Shown here: positions 35,227-44,033 of the stretch, piece by piece
How the letters are laid out: the number at the start of each line of letters is the position of its first letter
Numbering within the stretch: position 1 is the first letter of the stretch
Assembly (NCBI RefSeq): GCF_001561995.1
Contig: NZ_LLWC01000022.1
Coordinates: 620,001-684,000 of the forward strand
DNA: 64,000 nucleotides
From: Polycladidibacter hongkongensis
Lineage (GTDB): Bacteria; Pseudomonadota; Alphaproteobacteria; Rhizobiales; Stappiaceae
Reading direction: 5' to 3'
Notes under the pieces: model-generated
What the model saw: the letters and a program-made list of their open reading frames with translations, nothing else
Databases searched by the model: none
What the model was told of the DNA's origin: nothing
Translations under genes and position numbers: made by a program

Positions 35227-37017
35227 ATGCGTAGTATTGATGAGACAGAGGCACATTATCCTGCAGTAAAAGTCTATCGCTCATCGTTCTCCGGCTTCTT
35301 TGCTGTTGGTTTCTTTTCAATTTTTGTGAATCTGGGGACTTTGGTGTCGCCGATTTACATGCAACAAATTTTTGATCGTGTGTTGCAAAGCAGCCACCTC
35401 GAGACCCTAGTTTTTTTAACAGTAATCGTATTCTTCTTTCTGGCAATAATCGCGATTTTAGACGCCATCCGAGGATCGATCCTCGCAAGTGTAGCAAGAT
35501 GGTGGGATGAAAGTGTGCACGCGGATTTGTTGGCTGCCATTGTCCAGCACTCGCGCGCCAAAGGATCATCACACGCTCACGCGGTCAATGATTTAGCCAC
35601 AATTCGCCAGTTTGTTGGCAGCCCAAGCGTGCTCCCTTTTTTTGATGGGCCGTGGATGCCGCTGTTCATGCTTGCCGTCACGCTAATCCATCCTTGGCTT
35701 GGCCTTGTTGCCGTTGGAGCGGCAGTATTGTTGCTTCTGCTCGCTGGCATAAATGACAGAATTACGCGCCATAAGATGAAAGGCCTTGCAGAGCATCGAA
35801 GCAGGGCACAATCAACTGTAGATGTGGCGGCGCGCCATAGTGAAAGCGTCTATAGCATGGGCATGTTACCCGGAGTCCTTACCAGATTTAGGGAAGATAA
35901 CAGCAAGGTCGCTCAAGCGATGTACGATGTTGCTTCAAGCTCGGCGAAAATTGGCGCTCTTACAAAGTTTGTAAGGTTTTCGGCCCAAATCTCCATTTTA
36001 GGTCTGGGCGCATATTTGGCTACCAACGGCCAGATCTCCGCTGGAAGCATGATCGCAGCCTCCATAATCATGGGCCGCGCTCTCGCTCCTGCCGAACAAG
36101 CGTTGGGAGCTTGGCGCAGCCTTGTCGGGGCCATGCAGGCACACAATAGAATTACCAATCTCCTGCGCATGGCTCCCGTCGCTCCCCCGAGAATTCAGCA
36201 ACCCAAAGTACATGGTAAATTGGATTTGAAGAGCGCTAGCTACGCCTTGCCGGGTCGTGAAAGGCCTATATTACGAGCATTGGATTTGCAAATAGAGGCT
36301 GGCACTTTGATTGGACTAGTTGGCCCCTCGGGGAGCGGAAAATCGACATTATGCCGCCTCCTCATTGGCGCTTTGGAGCCAACATCAGGATCCGTGCGAC
36401 TAGACGGCGTTGCAATGAAGAATTGGTCACAACAACAACTCGGTCAGAATGTTGGCTATCTGGCGCAATCCGTGGAATTGATGGAAGGGAGCATACGGGA
36501 AAACATAGCCCGGTTAAGCGAGCCTGATGACACAGCCGTGATACAAGCGGCCCGCCTCGCCGGGTGCCATGAATTGATAAACAGCTTGCCAGAAGGCTAT
36601 GAAACCCAGATCGGCATTGGACGCAGCACACTCTCAGGTGGCCAAGCGCAGCGCATTGGATTTGCCCGTGCCATATACAAGCTGCCAAAACTGATCGTAC
36701 TCGACGAGCCAAATGCAAATTTAGATGCAGAAGGCGAGAATGCGCTTCAAGATTGCATTTTCAAACTGAGATCTTTGGGATCAACCGTAATCGTTGTCAG
36801 CCATCGCCCTGCTGCGCTAGCAAAAGCCGATTTAATTGTCACTCTAGGGATGGGGCAAATACTGCAAAAACAAAGTGGCGAAGAATATCTGCGAAGAACC
36901 ATTCGCCCGGTTGGCGATGCATTGAAAAAGCTGGGAAAGCTCAAGCCATCAACCACAAGCGCAAACGAGAAATCTGCAGCGGCACCCCGGAGTTGGCACG
37001 GAGGGGCAAATGGCTAA
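35227..37017 (+). CDS. Type I secretion ABC transporter (PrtD/HlyB-like)
   Basis: The inner-membrane ATPase of a type I secretion system, 596 residues from ATG 35227 (GAGG six bases upstream). It lacks the C39 peptidase-like domain and so matches the PrtD group. About six transmembrane helices lie in residues 20-310. The ATPase then shows Walker A GPSGSGKST, signature LSGGQAQR, Walker B LIVLDEPNANLD and the H-loop VVSHRPAAL. The gene overlaps the HlyD gene by 8 bp. The obvious substrate is the RTX/VCBS protein encoded just before it. No TolC gene is in the window. Confidence 0.93.
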   Translation: MRSIDETEAHYPAVKVYRSSFSGFFAVGFFSIFVNLGTLVSPIYMQQIFDRVLQSSHLETLVFLTVIVFFFLAIIAILDAIRGSILASVARWWDESVHADLLAAIVQHSRAKGSSHAHAVNDLATIRQFVGSPSVLPFFDGPWMPLFMLAVTLIHPWLGLVAVGAAVLLLLLAGINDRITRHKMKGLAEHRSRAQSTVDVAARHSESVYSMGMLPGVLTRFREDNSKVAQAMYDVASSSAKIGALTKFVRFSAQISILGLGAYLATNGQISAGSMIAASIIMGRALAPAEQALGAWRSLVGAMQAHNRITNLLRMAPVAPPRIQQPKVHGKLDLKSASYALPGRERPILRALDLQIEAGTLIGLVGPSGSGKSTLCRLLIGALEPTSGSVRLDGVAMKNWSQQQLGQNVGYLAQSVELMEGSIRENIARLSEPDDTAVIQAARLAGCHELINSLPEGYETQIGIGRSTLSGGQAQRIGFARAIYKLPKLIVLDEPNANLDAEGENALQDCIFKLRSLGSTVIVVSHRPAALAKADLIVTLGMGQILQKQSGEEYLRRTIRPVGDALKKLGKLKPSTTSANEKSAAAPRSWHGGANG

Positions 37018-38326
37018 CGATTTGGCTCGCAATTTGCGGCTCAGCATTCGCAAAAACTGGTTCCTCGGCTTTCTAATAATCACCATTTGTTTTGGTGGGT
37101 TCGGGATATGGGCAAGCCTCAGCAACATATCTTCAGCCGCAATTGCGAGCGGTCAAGTCAGCCCTGATGGCAGCCTGCGGACGATCCAGCATTTAGAGGG
37201 CGGTATTGTCCGCCAATTGCAAGTGCGTGAGGGAGATCTTGTAGCAGAAGGTCAACCGTTGGTTTTGCTTGATAAGGCCCTCGCCGAAGCAAACTATCAA
37301 TCAACACGGCGGAAAATTCAGCGGCTCCGTGTCGTGCGTGAGCGCTTGCTGGCGCAAGAGGCGGGCAAGAAAGATCTCAAGATACCCTCCTTAGAGAAGG
37401 GAGTAGACGACAGGAGTTATCAGCAGTTTGTGCGCAATGAAAAGGTCAAATTCCTCGTTAAAAACAAACTAATAAGTGAGCAGCAAGCTGTGTACGACCT
37501 ACAGCAACAACAGGTCAAAAGCGAAATCTCTAGCCTGCGCGCCCAGATCCGCGGCATGGAGGAGCAGCTTAGCTTTGTCGCGAAAGAGCTGCTGGCAAAA
37601 AAAATGCTAGTTCAACGTGGTCTCTCGCGCAAACCCGAAATGTTTGCGCTGGAACGCAAGCGCGCTGAACTCAGCTCCGAAATATCAGCCCTCGATTCAA
37701 CGATCGCACGCGCAGGGCAAAAAATTGAAGAAATCAAGTTGGCAAAAATCTCTCTCCGTTCTGAAGCGCTTGAAGAGATCACCGAAGAACTAACAAAAGT
37801 TAACTCAGAGATCGCTCAACTGGAAGAGGCGCTGACAGCGACGAATGATGTATTGTCTCGAACTCTTATTAGCTCACCAATTGACGGGCGAGTATTAAAA
37901 CTAAACAACAAGACTATTGGCGGGGTAGTACGCCCCGGAGAGCCGATCATGACAATTGTGCCTGCGAATGAGGAGTTACTGATCGATTCACGGTTGCGGC
38001 TCTCCGATATTGATAATGTCCGTGTTGGCATGAGAGCCAAGATACAGATTACATCCTTTATGGCGCGCCATATGGTTCCGCTAGATGGAGAAGTTATACA
38101 GATCGGCGCGGATGCAGAAAGTGACCCAGACACAGGGGAACGCTTTTACAACCTGCGTGTGAGGGTCGATGACATGCGCGTCGCGACGCTTAATGATGGC
38201 GTAAAGCTATTACCTGGCATGCCGGCAGAAGTTTTCGTGCAGACTGGGCGCCATACCCCGCTTCGTTATTTGCTTGACCCGCTAAGGCAATCATTTCGCC
38301 GAGCGTTCCGCGAAGATACAACATGA
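37010..38326 (+). CDS. HlyD-family membrane fusion protein of the type I system
   Basis: A 438-residue periplasmic adaptor joining the ABC exporter to an outer-membrane channel. It has one N-terminal helix (about 18-38). A lipoyl half-motif follows (IQHLEGGIVRQLQVREGDLV), then a long coiled coil (about 85-290), the second lipoyl half (ISSPIDGRVLKLN) and the beta-barrel with MTIVPANEELLIDSRL, close to the HlyD family signature. The 8-bp overlap with the ABC gene indicates coupled translation. Confidence 0.93.
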   Translation: MANDLARNLRLSIRKNWFLGFLIITICFGGFGIWASLSNISSAAIASGQVSPDGSLRTIQHLEGGIVRQLQVREGDLVAEGQPLVLLDKALAEANYQSTRRKIQRLRVVRERLLAQEAGKKDLKIPSLEKGVDDRSYQQFVRNEKVKFLVKNKLISEQQAVYDLQQQQVKSEISSLRAQIRGMEEQLSFVAKELLAKKMLVQRGLSRKPEMFALERKRAELSSEISALDSTIARAGQKIEEIKLAKISLRSEALEEITEELTKVNSEIAQLEEALTATNDVLSRTLISSPIDGRVLKLNNKTIGGVVRPGEPIMTIVPANEELLIDSRLRLSDIDNVRVGMRAKIQITSFMARHMVPLDGEVIQIGADAESDPDTGERFYNLRVRVDDMRVATLNDGVKLLPGMPAEVFVQTGRHTPLRYLLDPLRQSFRRAFREDTT

Positions 38327-38382
38327 TTTGTTGATGACCTGTCATTTCTACGGACATCACACCAATCCGGTTGAAACAACAA

Positions 38383-38410
38383 AGGCGCAGCTGCATTGGC
38401 AGCTGCGCCT
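38383..38410. terminator. Bidirectional hairpin between hlyD-like gene and dpaL
   Basis: A perfect 12-bp stem, AGGCGCAGCTGC (38383-38394) with GCAGCTGCGCCT (38399-38410), has the 4-nt loop ATTG. It lies between convergent genes. T runs are weak on both sides (TTGTTGTTT on the minus strand is the better one). Confidence 0.7.
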
Positions 38411-38467
38411 CTCATATCTTAAACCAGACGCTCAACAATCACAGGCCGCACACCGCAGCGCCGTCGC

Positions 38468-39649
38468 CTAAAGAGCATGCAGTCCTTCCCACACGATTTG
38501 TTGATAACGCGCACCGCTGGTGTCACCTTCAGTACTAAAGATCAGCACAACTGAACCCGCGTTGAGCCCGACATCCTTCGCCACTTTTGCATAAGCCTCA
38601 TCAGATTGGAGCAAGTACAACAAACCAGCACCGATTGCACCAGACTCACCACTAATCACCTGTACATCACCCCGTAATGGACAGCCCAACATGCGCATAC
38701 CCGTAGCCGCAACCTTATCTTCCACCGAGAAGAACCAATCGCTGTTATCACGCAGCGTTGGCCATGTCACGGGGTTCGGTTCACCGCATGCTAGCCCTGC
38801 CATAATCGAGCTAATATCCCCCTCCACCACAGTCATCTTGCCCTCATCTGAAGTTCCGGAGCGATAGATGCACTCCGCTGCTCTTGGCTCGGCGATCAGG
38901 GTCTTGAACGTACCAACACCAAGTGCATCAACAAGGTAACCAAGTACCCCGCCAGCCATTGCGCCCACACCGGCCTGCAAAATCACATGAGTTGGTTTTG
39001 GCAAGTCCGCATCAGCAATTTGCTGCACTGTTTCCGCAGCCATAGTCATATAGCCCTGAGAAATCCATGTGGGAATTTCCTCATACCCTTCCCAGGCAGT
39101 GTCTTGCACCAAGTCCCAGCCGTTTGCCTGCGCGGTCTCATTGGCAATACGCACGGTATCGTCGTAGTTCACATCGGTTACGATACATTCTGCACCAAGT
39201 CCACGAACCCTCTTCACACTTGCCTGTGGTGAGCCCTTGGGCATGTAAACAACTGCCTTTTGCCCCATTTCTCTTGCGGCCCATGCCACCCCGGTGCCGT
39301 GGTTGCCAGCAGTTGCGGTTGTAAAGACCATAGGCTCTGGCAGCTTACTCGCGACCGTTTTTAGATCGATCTCACTAAGCGGCACACCCAGCTTTTTCGC
39401 TAGCAGGCAACCAAGTGCGAAAGAACCGCCAAGCACTTTGAACGCATTAAGCCCAAAACGATAGGACTCGTCCTTAACAAGGACCTTTTTTACTCCTAGC
39501 TTCTTTGCCAGAACCTCAAGCGAAACAAGTGGTGTTTGGGCATAGCCCTCGATTTTTCTGTGAAATGCCAGCGCGGACTGAGCCATCTCAGCATTAAACA
39601 AGGCGCTACCTTGCCCGCTATACCAGCGGTTTTGACAGGACTTAAGCAT
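38468..39649 (-). CDS. dpaL: Diaminopropionate ammonia-lyase
   Basis: A PLP fold-type II enzyme that converts 2,3-diaminopropionate to pyruvate and two ammonia. The 393-residue protein has the PLP lysine at residue 71 in RFGLNAFKVLGGSFA, the phosphate-binding TATAGNHGTGVAWAARE, and the family's DTAWEGYEEIPTWISQGYMT. The match to DpaL is better than to threonine dehydratase. It lies 89 bp after ridA with a large RNA hairpin between them. RidA would clear the aminoacrylate formed during turnover. The gene is convergent with the HlyD-like gene. Confidence 0.9.
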   Translation of the reverse strand: MLKSCQNRWYSGQGSALFNAEMAQSALAFHRKIEGYAQTPLVSLEVLAKKLGVKKVLVKDESYRFGLNAFKVLGGSFALGCLLAKKLGVPLSEIDLKTVASKLPEPMVFTTATAGNHGTGVAWAAREMGQKAVVYMPKGSPQASVKRVRGLGAECIVTDVNYDDTVRIANETAQANGWDLVQDTAWEGYEEIPTWISQGYMTMAAETVQQIADADLPKPTHVILQAGVGAMAGGVLGYLVDALGVGTFKTLIAEPRAAECIYRSGTSDEGKMTVVEGDISSIMAGLACGEPNPVTWPTLRDNSDWFFSVEDKVAATGMRMLGCPLRGDVQVISGESGAIGAGLLYLLQSDEAYAKVAKDVGLNAGSVVLIFSTEGDTSGARYQQIVWEGLHAL

Positions 39650-39674
39650 AACAGTGATCCGTTTTTTGGGCAGG

Positions 39675-39732
39675 TTGCGCGACCCACCTGCCCTTAGGGG
39701 ATCGGGCGAGTAAACCTAAGCAGGCCGCGCAA
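39675..39732 (-). repeat. Complex RNA hairpin between ridA and dpaL
   Basis: A nested structure: TTGCGCG (39675-39681) pairs with CGCGCAA (39726-39732), CCTG (39687-39690) with CAGG (39721-39724), and CTTAGG (39693-39698) with CCTAAG (39715-39720). It fills most of the 113 bp around the gap. It has no T run, so it more likely stabilises or processes the mRNA between the two genes. Confidence 0.55.
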
Positions 39733-39738
39733 GAAGTC

Positions 39739-40125
39739 TTAACCTTTGATGTAAGCGATCGCTTCAACTTCTACCAAAGCATCCTTTGGCAAACGACCTG
39801 CCTGAATGCAGGAGCGCGCTGGCGCAGCATCGGTACCAAAGACCTCGGTATACACTTCATTGAATGCAGCAAAGTCTTCCATATTTCCCAGAAAGCAAGT
39901 GGTCTTGATTACACTATCAATACCCGCACCGGCCTCTTCCAGAACAGCTTTCAGATTAGCCAGAGATTGCACGGCCTGTTCTTTAATTCCGCCCTCTGGA
40001 AACGCCATGGTCTCTGGGACGAGTGGCAACTGGCCAGAAGTAAACACAAGCCGATCAAAAATCATGCCCTGAGAATATGGCCCGATTGCAGCTGGGGCTT
40101 GCGCAGTGTCGATTACTTTTTTCAT
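39739..40125 (-). CDS. ridA: RidA family enamine/imine deaminase
   Basis: RidA hydrolyses reactive 2-aminoacrylate and related enamines to 2-keto acids. The 128-residue protein has the trimer-family marks IGPYSQG, FTSGQLPL, the substrate-binding Arg104 in PARSCIQAGRLPKDALVEVE, and Glu121. Its ATG overlaps the upstream regulator stop by 4 bp. The place beside a PLP ammonia-lyase, whose chemistry makes aminoacrylate, fits this role. Confidence 0.93.
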   Translation of the reverse strand: MKKVIDTAQAPAAIGPYSQGMIFDRLVFTSGQLPLVPETMAFPEGGIKEQAVQSLANLKAVLEEAGAGIDSVIKTTCFLGNMEDFAAFNEVYTEVFGTDAAPARSCIQAGRLPKDALVEVEAIAYIKG

Positions 40126-40826
40126 TGGTTTTCTCCAGTTTTTTGGTGTGCTTTAAACTCGCGTATGTATTTGTAAATCGCATGGCGAGTAATCCCGAGA
40201 TGCTCCGCAACAAGCAGCGTCGCCTCTTTGAATTCAAAAATCCCGCGCTCATACAGCAAGCGGGTAATTTCTTTGTTTCTGGTTTTCTGGGAGACAGCCG
40301 GATTAGCCTCCGCATCCTGCACGGCAAGTGCGAGCGCTTGATCGATAACATCGCTCACATTCGCGCTAAATGTCTCGTTTGTAGCCTCGCTAGGGCGCAA
40401 CTGCTGCGGCGCAATAAACGTTTGAACAATCTCTGAAAACGGCGCCGACAGGTTGATGTTAACGCAAAGCATCCCGATTGCCCGCCCGTTTTCTCCAAGC
40501 AAGATCGTGGTGCTGGATTTCAATTGCCGCCCATCTGCTGTCTTTGTGTAATACGCACTTGGCGTCGTATCGCCACTTTCAAGGTAATCGCGCATCACCT
40601 TCAGCCCCAGATCGGTTATCGGCGAGCCAACCGAGCGCCCTGTTAGATGACCATTTGCAATCTTAACAACAGAATTATCAAGACTGGCAAAAGAGTGCAC
40701 CACCACTTCGCAATGGGGGCCGATCAGGTCCGCAATGGTATCTGCAACATGAAAGTAATTTCGCAAAGCAACATGGTCGCTTTCACTAAGGCTTTTAATT
40801 AGCGAGTTAATTGCATGCGCGTTCAT
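40122..40826 (-). CDS. YheO/DauR-type PAS and helix-turn-helix regulator
   Basis: A 234-residue cytoplasmic regulator. The N-terminal YheO-like PAS domain (about 25-135) has LIGPHCEVVVHSFASLDNSV, HLTGRSVGSPITDLGL and KSSTTILLGENGRAIGMLCV. The C-terminal helix-turn-helix (about 185-228) has TRLLYERGIFEFKEATLLVA and LGITRHAIYKYIREF. DauR of this family represses D-arginine catabolism and responds to an amino-acid signal. Here it heads the ridA-dpaL operon and faces the M24-BCCT-M20 operon, so it probably controls both from the shared region. Confidence 0.88.
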   Translation of the reverse strand: MNAHAINSLIKSLSESDHVALRNYFHVADTIADLIGPHCEVVVHSFASLDNSVVKIANGHLTGRSVGSPITDLGLKVMRDYLESGDTTPSAYYTKTADGRQLKSSTTILLGENGRAIGMLCVNINLSAPFSEIVQTFIAPQQLRPSEATNETFSANVSDVIDQALALAVQDAEANPAVSQKTRNKEITRLLYERGIFEFKEATLLVAEHLGITRHAIYKYIREFKAHQKTGENQ

Positions 40827-41163
40827 AATTCATCACCTTTCGATAACCACATAGGTTACATTAGTGAACCTAACTTACCCAACACTTACCGATTGCATCA
40901 CTTCACTTCAATAGGAAAGTTACATATATTTCACTTAATATCTGAATAAATGCGCAAAACCATCGCTAGATGTGAACTTTATGGCCAATTTTCCCATAAT
41001 CAGCTCAAGTGTGTGCGTAGTGCAACATATATAGTGAAATTTATTTGACTTTATAGTCATGGTGCACTTTATTTGACCACAAGGCGCATCGGTGAACATT
41101 TTTAAACCATTTAGATTCGCGACGCGCTAAGGAGGCTAACCTCCATCACTTGGGAGAATAATA
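40827..41163. promoter_or_regulatory. Divergent control region between the regulator and the M24-BCCT-M20 operon
   Basis: A 337-bp AT-rich gap with several possible operators. There is an inverted repeat TAGGTT-N9-AACCTA (40852-40872). A direct repeat TTATTTGAC occurs twice (41041-41049 and 41069-41077, 28 bp apart). An inverted repeat TGACT-N4-AGTCA (41046-41059) overlaps the first of these. Just before the M24 gene, GGAGG and CCTCC can pair around a 4-nt loop, while the real ribosome site GGGAG comes after them. Confidence 0.5.
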
Positions 41164-42330
41164 ATGGCAAGTCCTGCAGCACGTGGCTTCACCACTGAAG
41201 AATTTGAAAACCGCACCGCTCGCCTACAAGCGCTGATGCGTGAAAAAGAGCTGGACGCAGTGCTCTTCACCACCGAGCCCAACGTTCGCTACTTTAGTGG
41301 CTTTTTCACTCAGTTCTGGCATAGTCCAACCCGCCCCTGGTTCCTCATTGTACCTACAAGTGGCAAGCCAATTGCAGTTATTCCGGAAATCGGCGCGACC
41401 GGCATGGCCGCGACGTGGGTTGACGACATTCGCACCTGGGCCGCTCCTTGCCCTGAAGACGACGGCATTTCATTGCTGGCCGCAGCACTTGACGAGCTTC
41501 CACGAAAGTTTGGTCGCATCGGCGCAACGCTGGGTATTGAGTCCCACCTGCGCATGCCCGTTAACAACTTCCTCCATTTAAGAGAAAAAGTCGCTAGTGA
41601 GATAGTGGATATTGCGCTCGAAATACACGATCTGCGCACAGTCAAATCGCCTGCAGAAATCGAAAAGACCCGCGAAATCTGTCGCATAACCAACAACGCG
41701 TTCGATCTGATTCCAAACTACGCCAAGACCGGCATGAGCGAACGCGAGATCTGTAAGCAGTTTCGCATCGACATGCTGCGCGAGGGCGCTGACGAATGCC
41801 CCTATATCATCGCGGGCTCCGGCCCTGATGGGTACGACAGCATTATTATGGGGCCAACAGATCGCGTTATTGAACACGGCGATTTGCTTATCATCGACAC
41901 AGGCGCAGTACGTGACGGGTACTTCTCCGATTTTGACCGTAACTGGGCGTTCGGTGATGCCAGTGAGCAAACCAAAGCTGCATACCGCGCCACATATGAA
42001 GCCACCACCAAAGGCTTTGAAGCCGCTAAGCCGGGCAATACCACAACCGATATCTACAACGCCATGTGGTCAGTGCTGGAAGAAGCCGGAGCCCTCGGCA
42101 ACGATGTCGGCCGGATTGGCCACGGCCTTGGCATGGAGCTGACAGAGCGCCCATCCCACACCGCAACCGACAACACCCTGCTGCGTCCAGGCATGGTGCT
42201 CACGCTTGAGCCGGGCATGAACTACGCGCCGGGCAAACAGATGGTGCACGAAGAAAACATCGTCATCACAGAAGATGGCGCAGAGTGGCTTACTCGGCGA
42301 GCCGCACCAGAACTCATCATCATCAAATAG
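41164..42330 (+). CDS. M24 family metallohydrolase (Xaa-Pro peptidase/ectoine hydrolase-like)
   Basis: A 388-residue pita-bread metalloenzyme. An N-terminal creatinase-like domain (EFENRTARLQALMREKELDA) is followed by the catalytic domain with five metal ligands: Asp in IIDTGAV (about 244) and DFDRNW (about 255), His in GHGLGMELTERPSH (about 323), Glu in TLEPGM (about 351) and EEN (about 366). Relatives include aminopeptidase P, creatinase and the ectoine hydrolase DoeA/EutD. With BCCT and M20 genes downstream and diaminopropionate lyase across the gap, hydrolysis of an amide or cyclic amidine solute is more likely than peptide trimming. GGGAG precedes the ATG. Confidence 0.85.
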   Translation: MASPAARGFTTEEFENRTARLQALMREKELDAVLFTTEPNVRYFSGFFTQFWHSPTRPWFLIVPTSGKPIAVIPEIGATGMAATWVDDIRTWAAPCPEDDGISLLAAALDELPRKFGRIGATLGIESHLRMPVNNFLHLREKVASEIVDIALEIHDLRTVKSPAEIEKTREICRITNNAFDLIPNYAKTGMSEREICKQFRIDMLREGADECPYIIAGSGPDGYDSIIMGPTDRVIEHGDLLIIDTGAVRDGYFSDFDRNWAFGDASEQTKAAYRATYEATTKGFEAAKPGNTTTDIYNAMWSVLEEAGALGNDVGRIGHGLGMELTERPSHTATDNTLLRPGMVLTLEPGMNYAPGKQMVHEENIVITEDGAEWLTRRAAPELIIIK

Positions 42331-42342
42331 CTTAAAAAACGA

Positions 42343-42373
42343 CGTAGGCGGAAGGGAGGGACCTCCGCCTACG
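42343..42373 (+). repeat. Intercistronic hairpin, M24 to BCCT gene
   Basis: A 10-bp perfect stem, CGTAGGCGGA (42343-42352) with TCCGCCTACG (42364-42373), and an 11-nt loop in a 75-bp gap. No T run follows, so it is an mRNA processing or stability element rather than a full stop. Confidence 0.55.
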
Positions 42374-42405
42374 CTCCATTCGCCATGGTAACTCAGGGGA
42401 GAATT

Positions 42406-43935
42406 ATGAGTAACCAAAACAACTCGGCAGGGGCAGTCCCCGAGCTAAAACAAGGCAAAATGCTGTTCACCAGCACCATGGCCTTTATCGTCATCGTCGT
42501 GCTTTCCGGGATTATGTTCCCTGAAACGCTTTATGATGTCGGTGTCGGCACCATGAACTACCTGACAGATAAATTCGGCTGGATCTATATGGCAGGCTCT
42601 TTTGCCTATGTCATGGTGATGTTCTATTTCGCCTTCAGTAAATACGGCAATATCCGCTTTGGCCCGGATGACGCCAAGCCAGAATTCAGCACCTTCTCTT
42701 GGATCGCGATGCTGTTCTCCGCTGGTATGGGCACAGTTATGCTCTACTGGGGTGTGGCAGAACCGGTTTACCACTACATCAACCCGCTAGAAACCACCGG
42801 CATCGCCGCGCAAACTCCAGAAGCTGCCGAGTTTGCCATGAAACAGAGCTTCATCCACCAAGGCATTCAGGCTTGGGCTGCGTTCTCTGTCGTGGGTCTC
42901 ATTCTTGGATACCTGATGTACCGCAAAGGCGAAAGTGGCCTTATCAGTAATATCTTACTGCCTTGGGGCCGTGATAAAGCCAATGGCGGTTGGGGCAAAC
43001 TTGTAAACCTCATCTGTGTATTTGGTGCAATCGCCGGTATCTCCACCTCGCTTGGCCAAACAGGCCTGTCTTTGTCCATCTCCTCGTCCTACCTTATCGG
43101 CACACCTGATGGCGCAATGGCCAAAATTATTCTGGTGGGCTCGATTACGCTAATCACCATCCTTTGCACCACAACAGGTCTGGAAAAGGGCATCAAGCTC
43201 CTGTCAGATTACAACGCCTACCTGCTGGTTGGCCTGATTGTTCTGGTTGGCGCACTGGGCCCTACCACCCAGATGATCAACGTCTACTTTGACACCATAG
43301 GCAACTACATGAACGACTTCTTCACCGATGCGTTGATGTTGCCTACTTTCGCAGCAGACAAAGAAACCTCTTGGATTGGCGGCTGGCCTATCTACTACTA
43401 CGCATGGGCCATTGCATGGGCACCCTTTGTTGGTCCGTTCATTGCGCGTGTTTCTAAAGGCCGCACCGTTCGCGAGTTCATCCTTGGCTCCATGATCCTA
43501 CCTTGCCTTGGCATCTTCCTCTGGGTTGCCTTCTTCGGCACCATCGGGTTGGAAGCAGAGCCTGAAGCCTTGAAAGCCGCTGCCGCCTCTTCAAAAGCTG
43601 CAACCTTCATCGTGCTGGAAGGCTTCCCGATGGGCACCTTGATTTCCATCGGTGTTGTGATCGCGCTGTTCACCTGCTTCATCACTTCCATGAACAGCTC
43701 GACCTTCACCCTGAGCTCAATGAGTGAAGATGGCTCGTTGAACCCAAGCAACAAACAGAAGATCATGTGGACCATCGCACAAGGCGCAATGGCTCTAACC
43801 CTGATGCTGGCAACAAAATCCGGTATCGATCTGCTGCAATCCATCAGCCTGATCTTTGCGCTGCCACTGATGTTCGTCTTGTTCGTTGCGATCATCAGCA
43901 CGTTCAAAATGTTCCGTCAGGAATTTGATCAATAA
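42406..43935 (+). CDS. BCCT family solute transporter
   Basis: A secondary transporter of the betaine/choline/carnitine family, 509 residues from ATG 42406 with GGGGAG 5 bp upstream. About twelve transmembrane helices are evident. Family marks are GMGTVMLYWGVAEPVYHYIN and the WAIAWAPFVGPFIARVSKGR segment with the arginine-rich helix start. The usual substrate-box tryptophan cluster is altered (YYYAWAIAWAPF in place of WWxxW patterns), so the substrate may not be glycine betaine. It lies between two hydrolase genes, which suggests it imports their substrate. Confidence 0.92.
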   Translation: MSNQNNSAGAVPELKQGKMLFTSTMAFIVIVVLSGIMFPETLYDVGVGTMNYLTDKFGWIYMAGSFAYVMVMFYFAFSKYGNIRFGPDDAKPEFSTFSWIAMLFSAGMGTVMLYWGVAEPVYHYINPLETTGIAAQTPEAAEFAMKQSFIHQGIQAWAAFSVVGLILGYLMYRKGESGLISNILLPWGRDKANGGWGKLVNLICVFGAIAGISTSLGQTGLSLSISSSYLIGTPDGAMAKIILVGSITLITILCTTTGLEKGIKLLSDYNAYLLVGLIVLVGALGPTTQMINVYFDTIGNYMNDFFTDALMLPTFAADKETSWIGGWPIYYYAWAIAWAPFVGPFIARVSKGRTVREFILGSMILPCLGIFLWVAFFGTIGLEAEPEALKAAAASSKAATFIVLEGFPMGTLISIGVVIALFTCFITSMNSSTFTLSSMSEDGSLNPSNKQKIMWTIAQGAMALTLMLATKSGIDLLQSISLIFALPLMFVLFVAIISTFKMFRQEFDQ

Positions 43936-43975
43936 GAGCGTTCGGCACAAACTGCCAAACGAGGTACCAATAACC

Positions 43976-44003
43976 AGAGGGCGGCGCTCCATCGTCGCCC
44001 TCT
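43976..44003 (+). repeat. Intercistronic hairpin, BCCT to M20 gene
   Basis: AGAGGGCG (43976-43983) pairs with CGCCCTCT (43996-44003) around a 12-nt loop in a 98-bp gap. There is no T run. It is the third such hairpin in this locus. Confidence 0.5.
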
Positions 44004-44033
44004 ACCTTCTCCATCATTACTTGGGAGCGCGTT

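Noticed and set aside
30051-38410. tRNA-integrated genomic island with att sites
   Set aside because: No integrase gene and no second copy of the tRNA 3' end was found at the right side of the adhesin locus; an exchangeable module remains only a weak inference.
41164-42330. Plain Xaa-Pro aminopeptidase
   Set aside because: The fold allows it, but operon context with BCCT, M20 and diaminopropionate lyase fits a solute hydrolase better; kept as an alternative.
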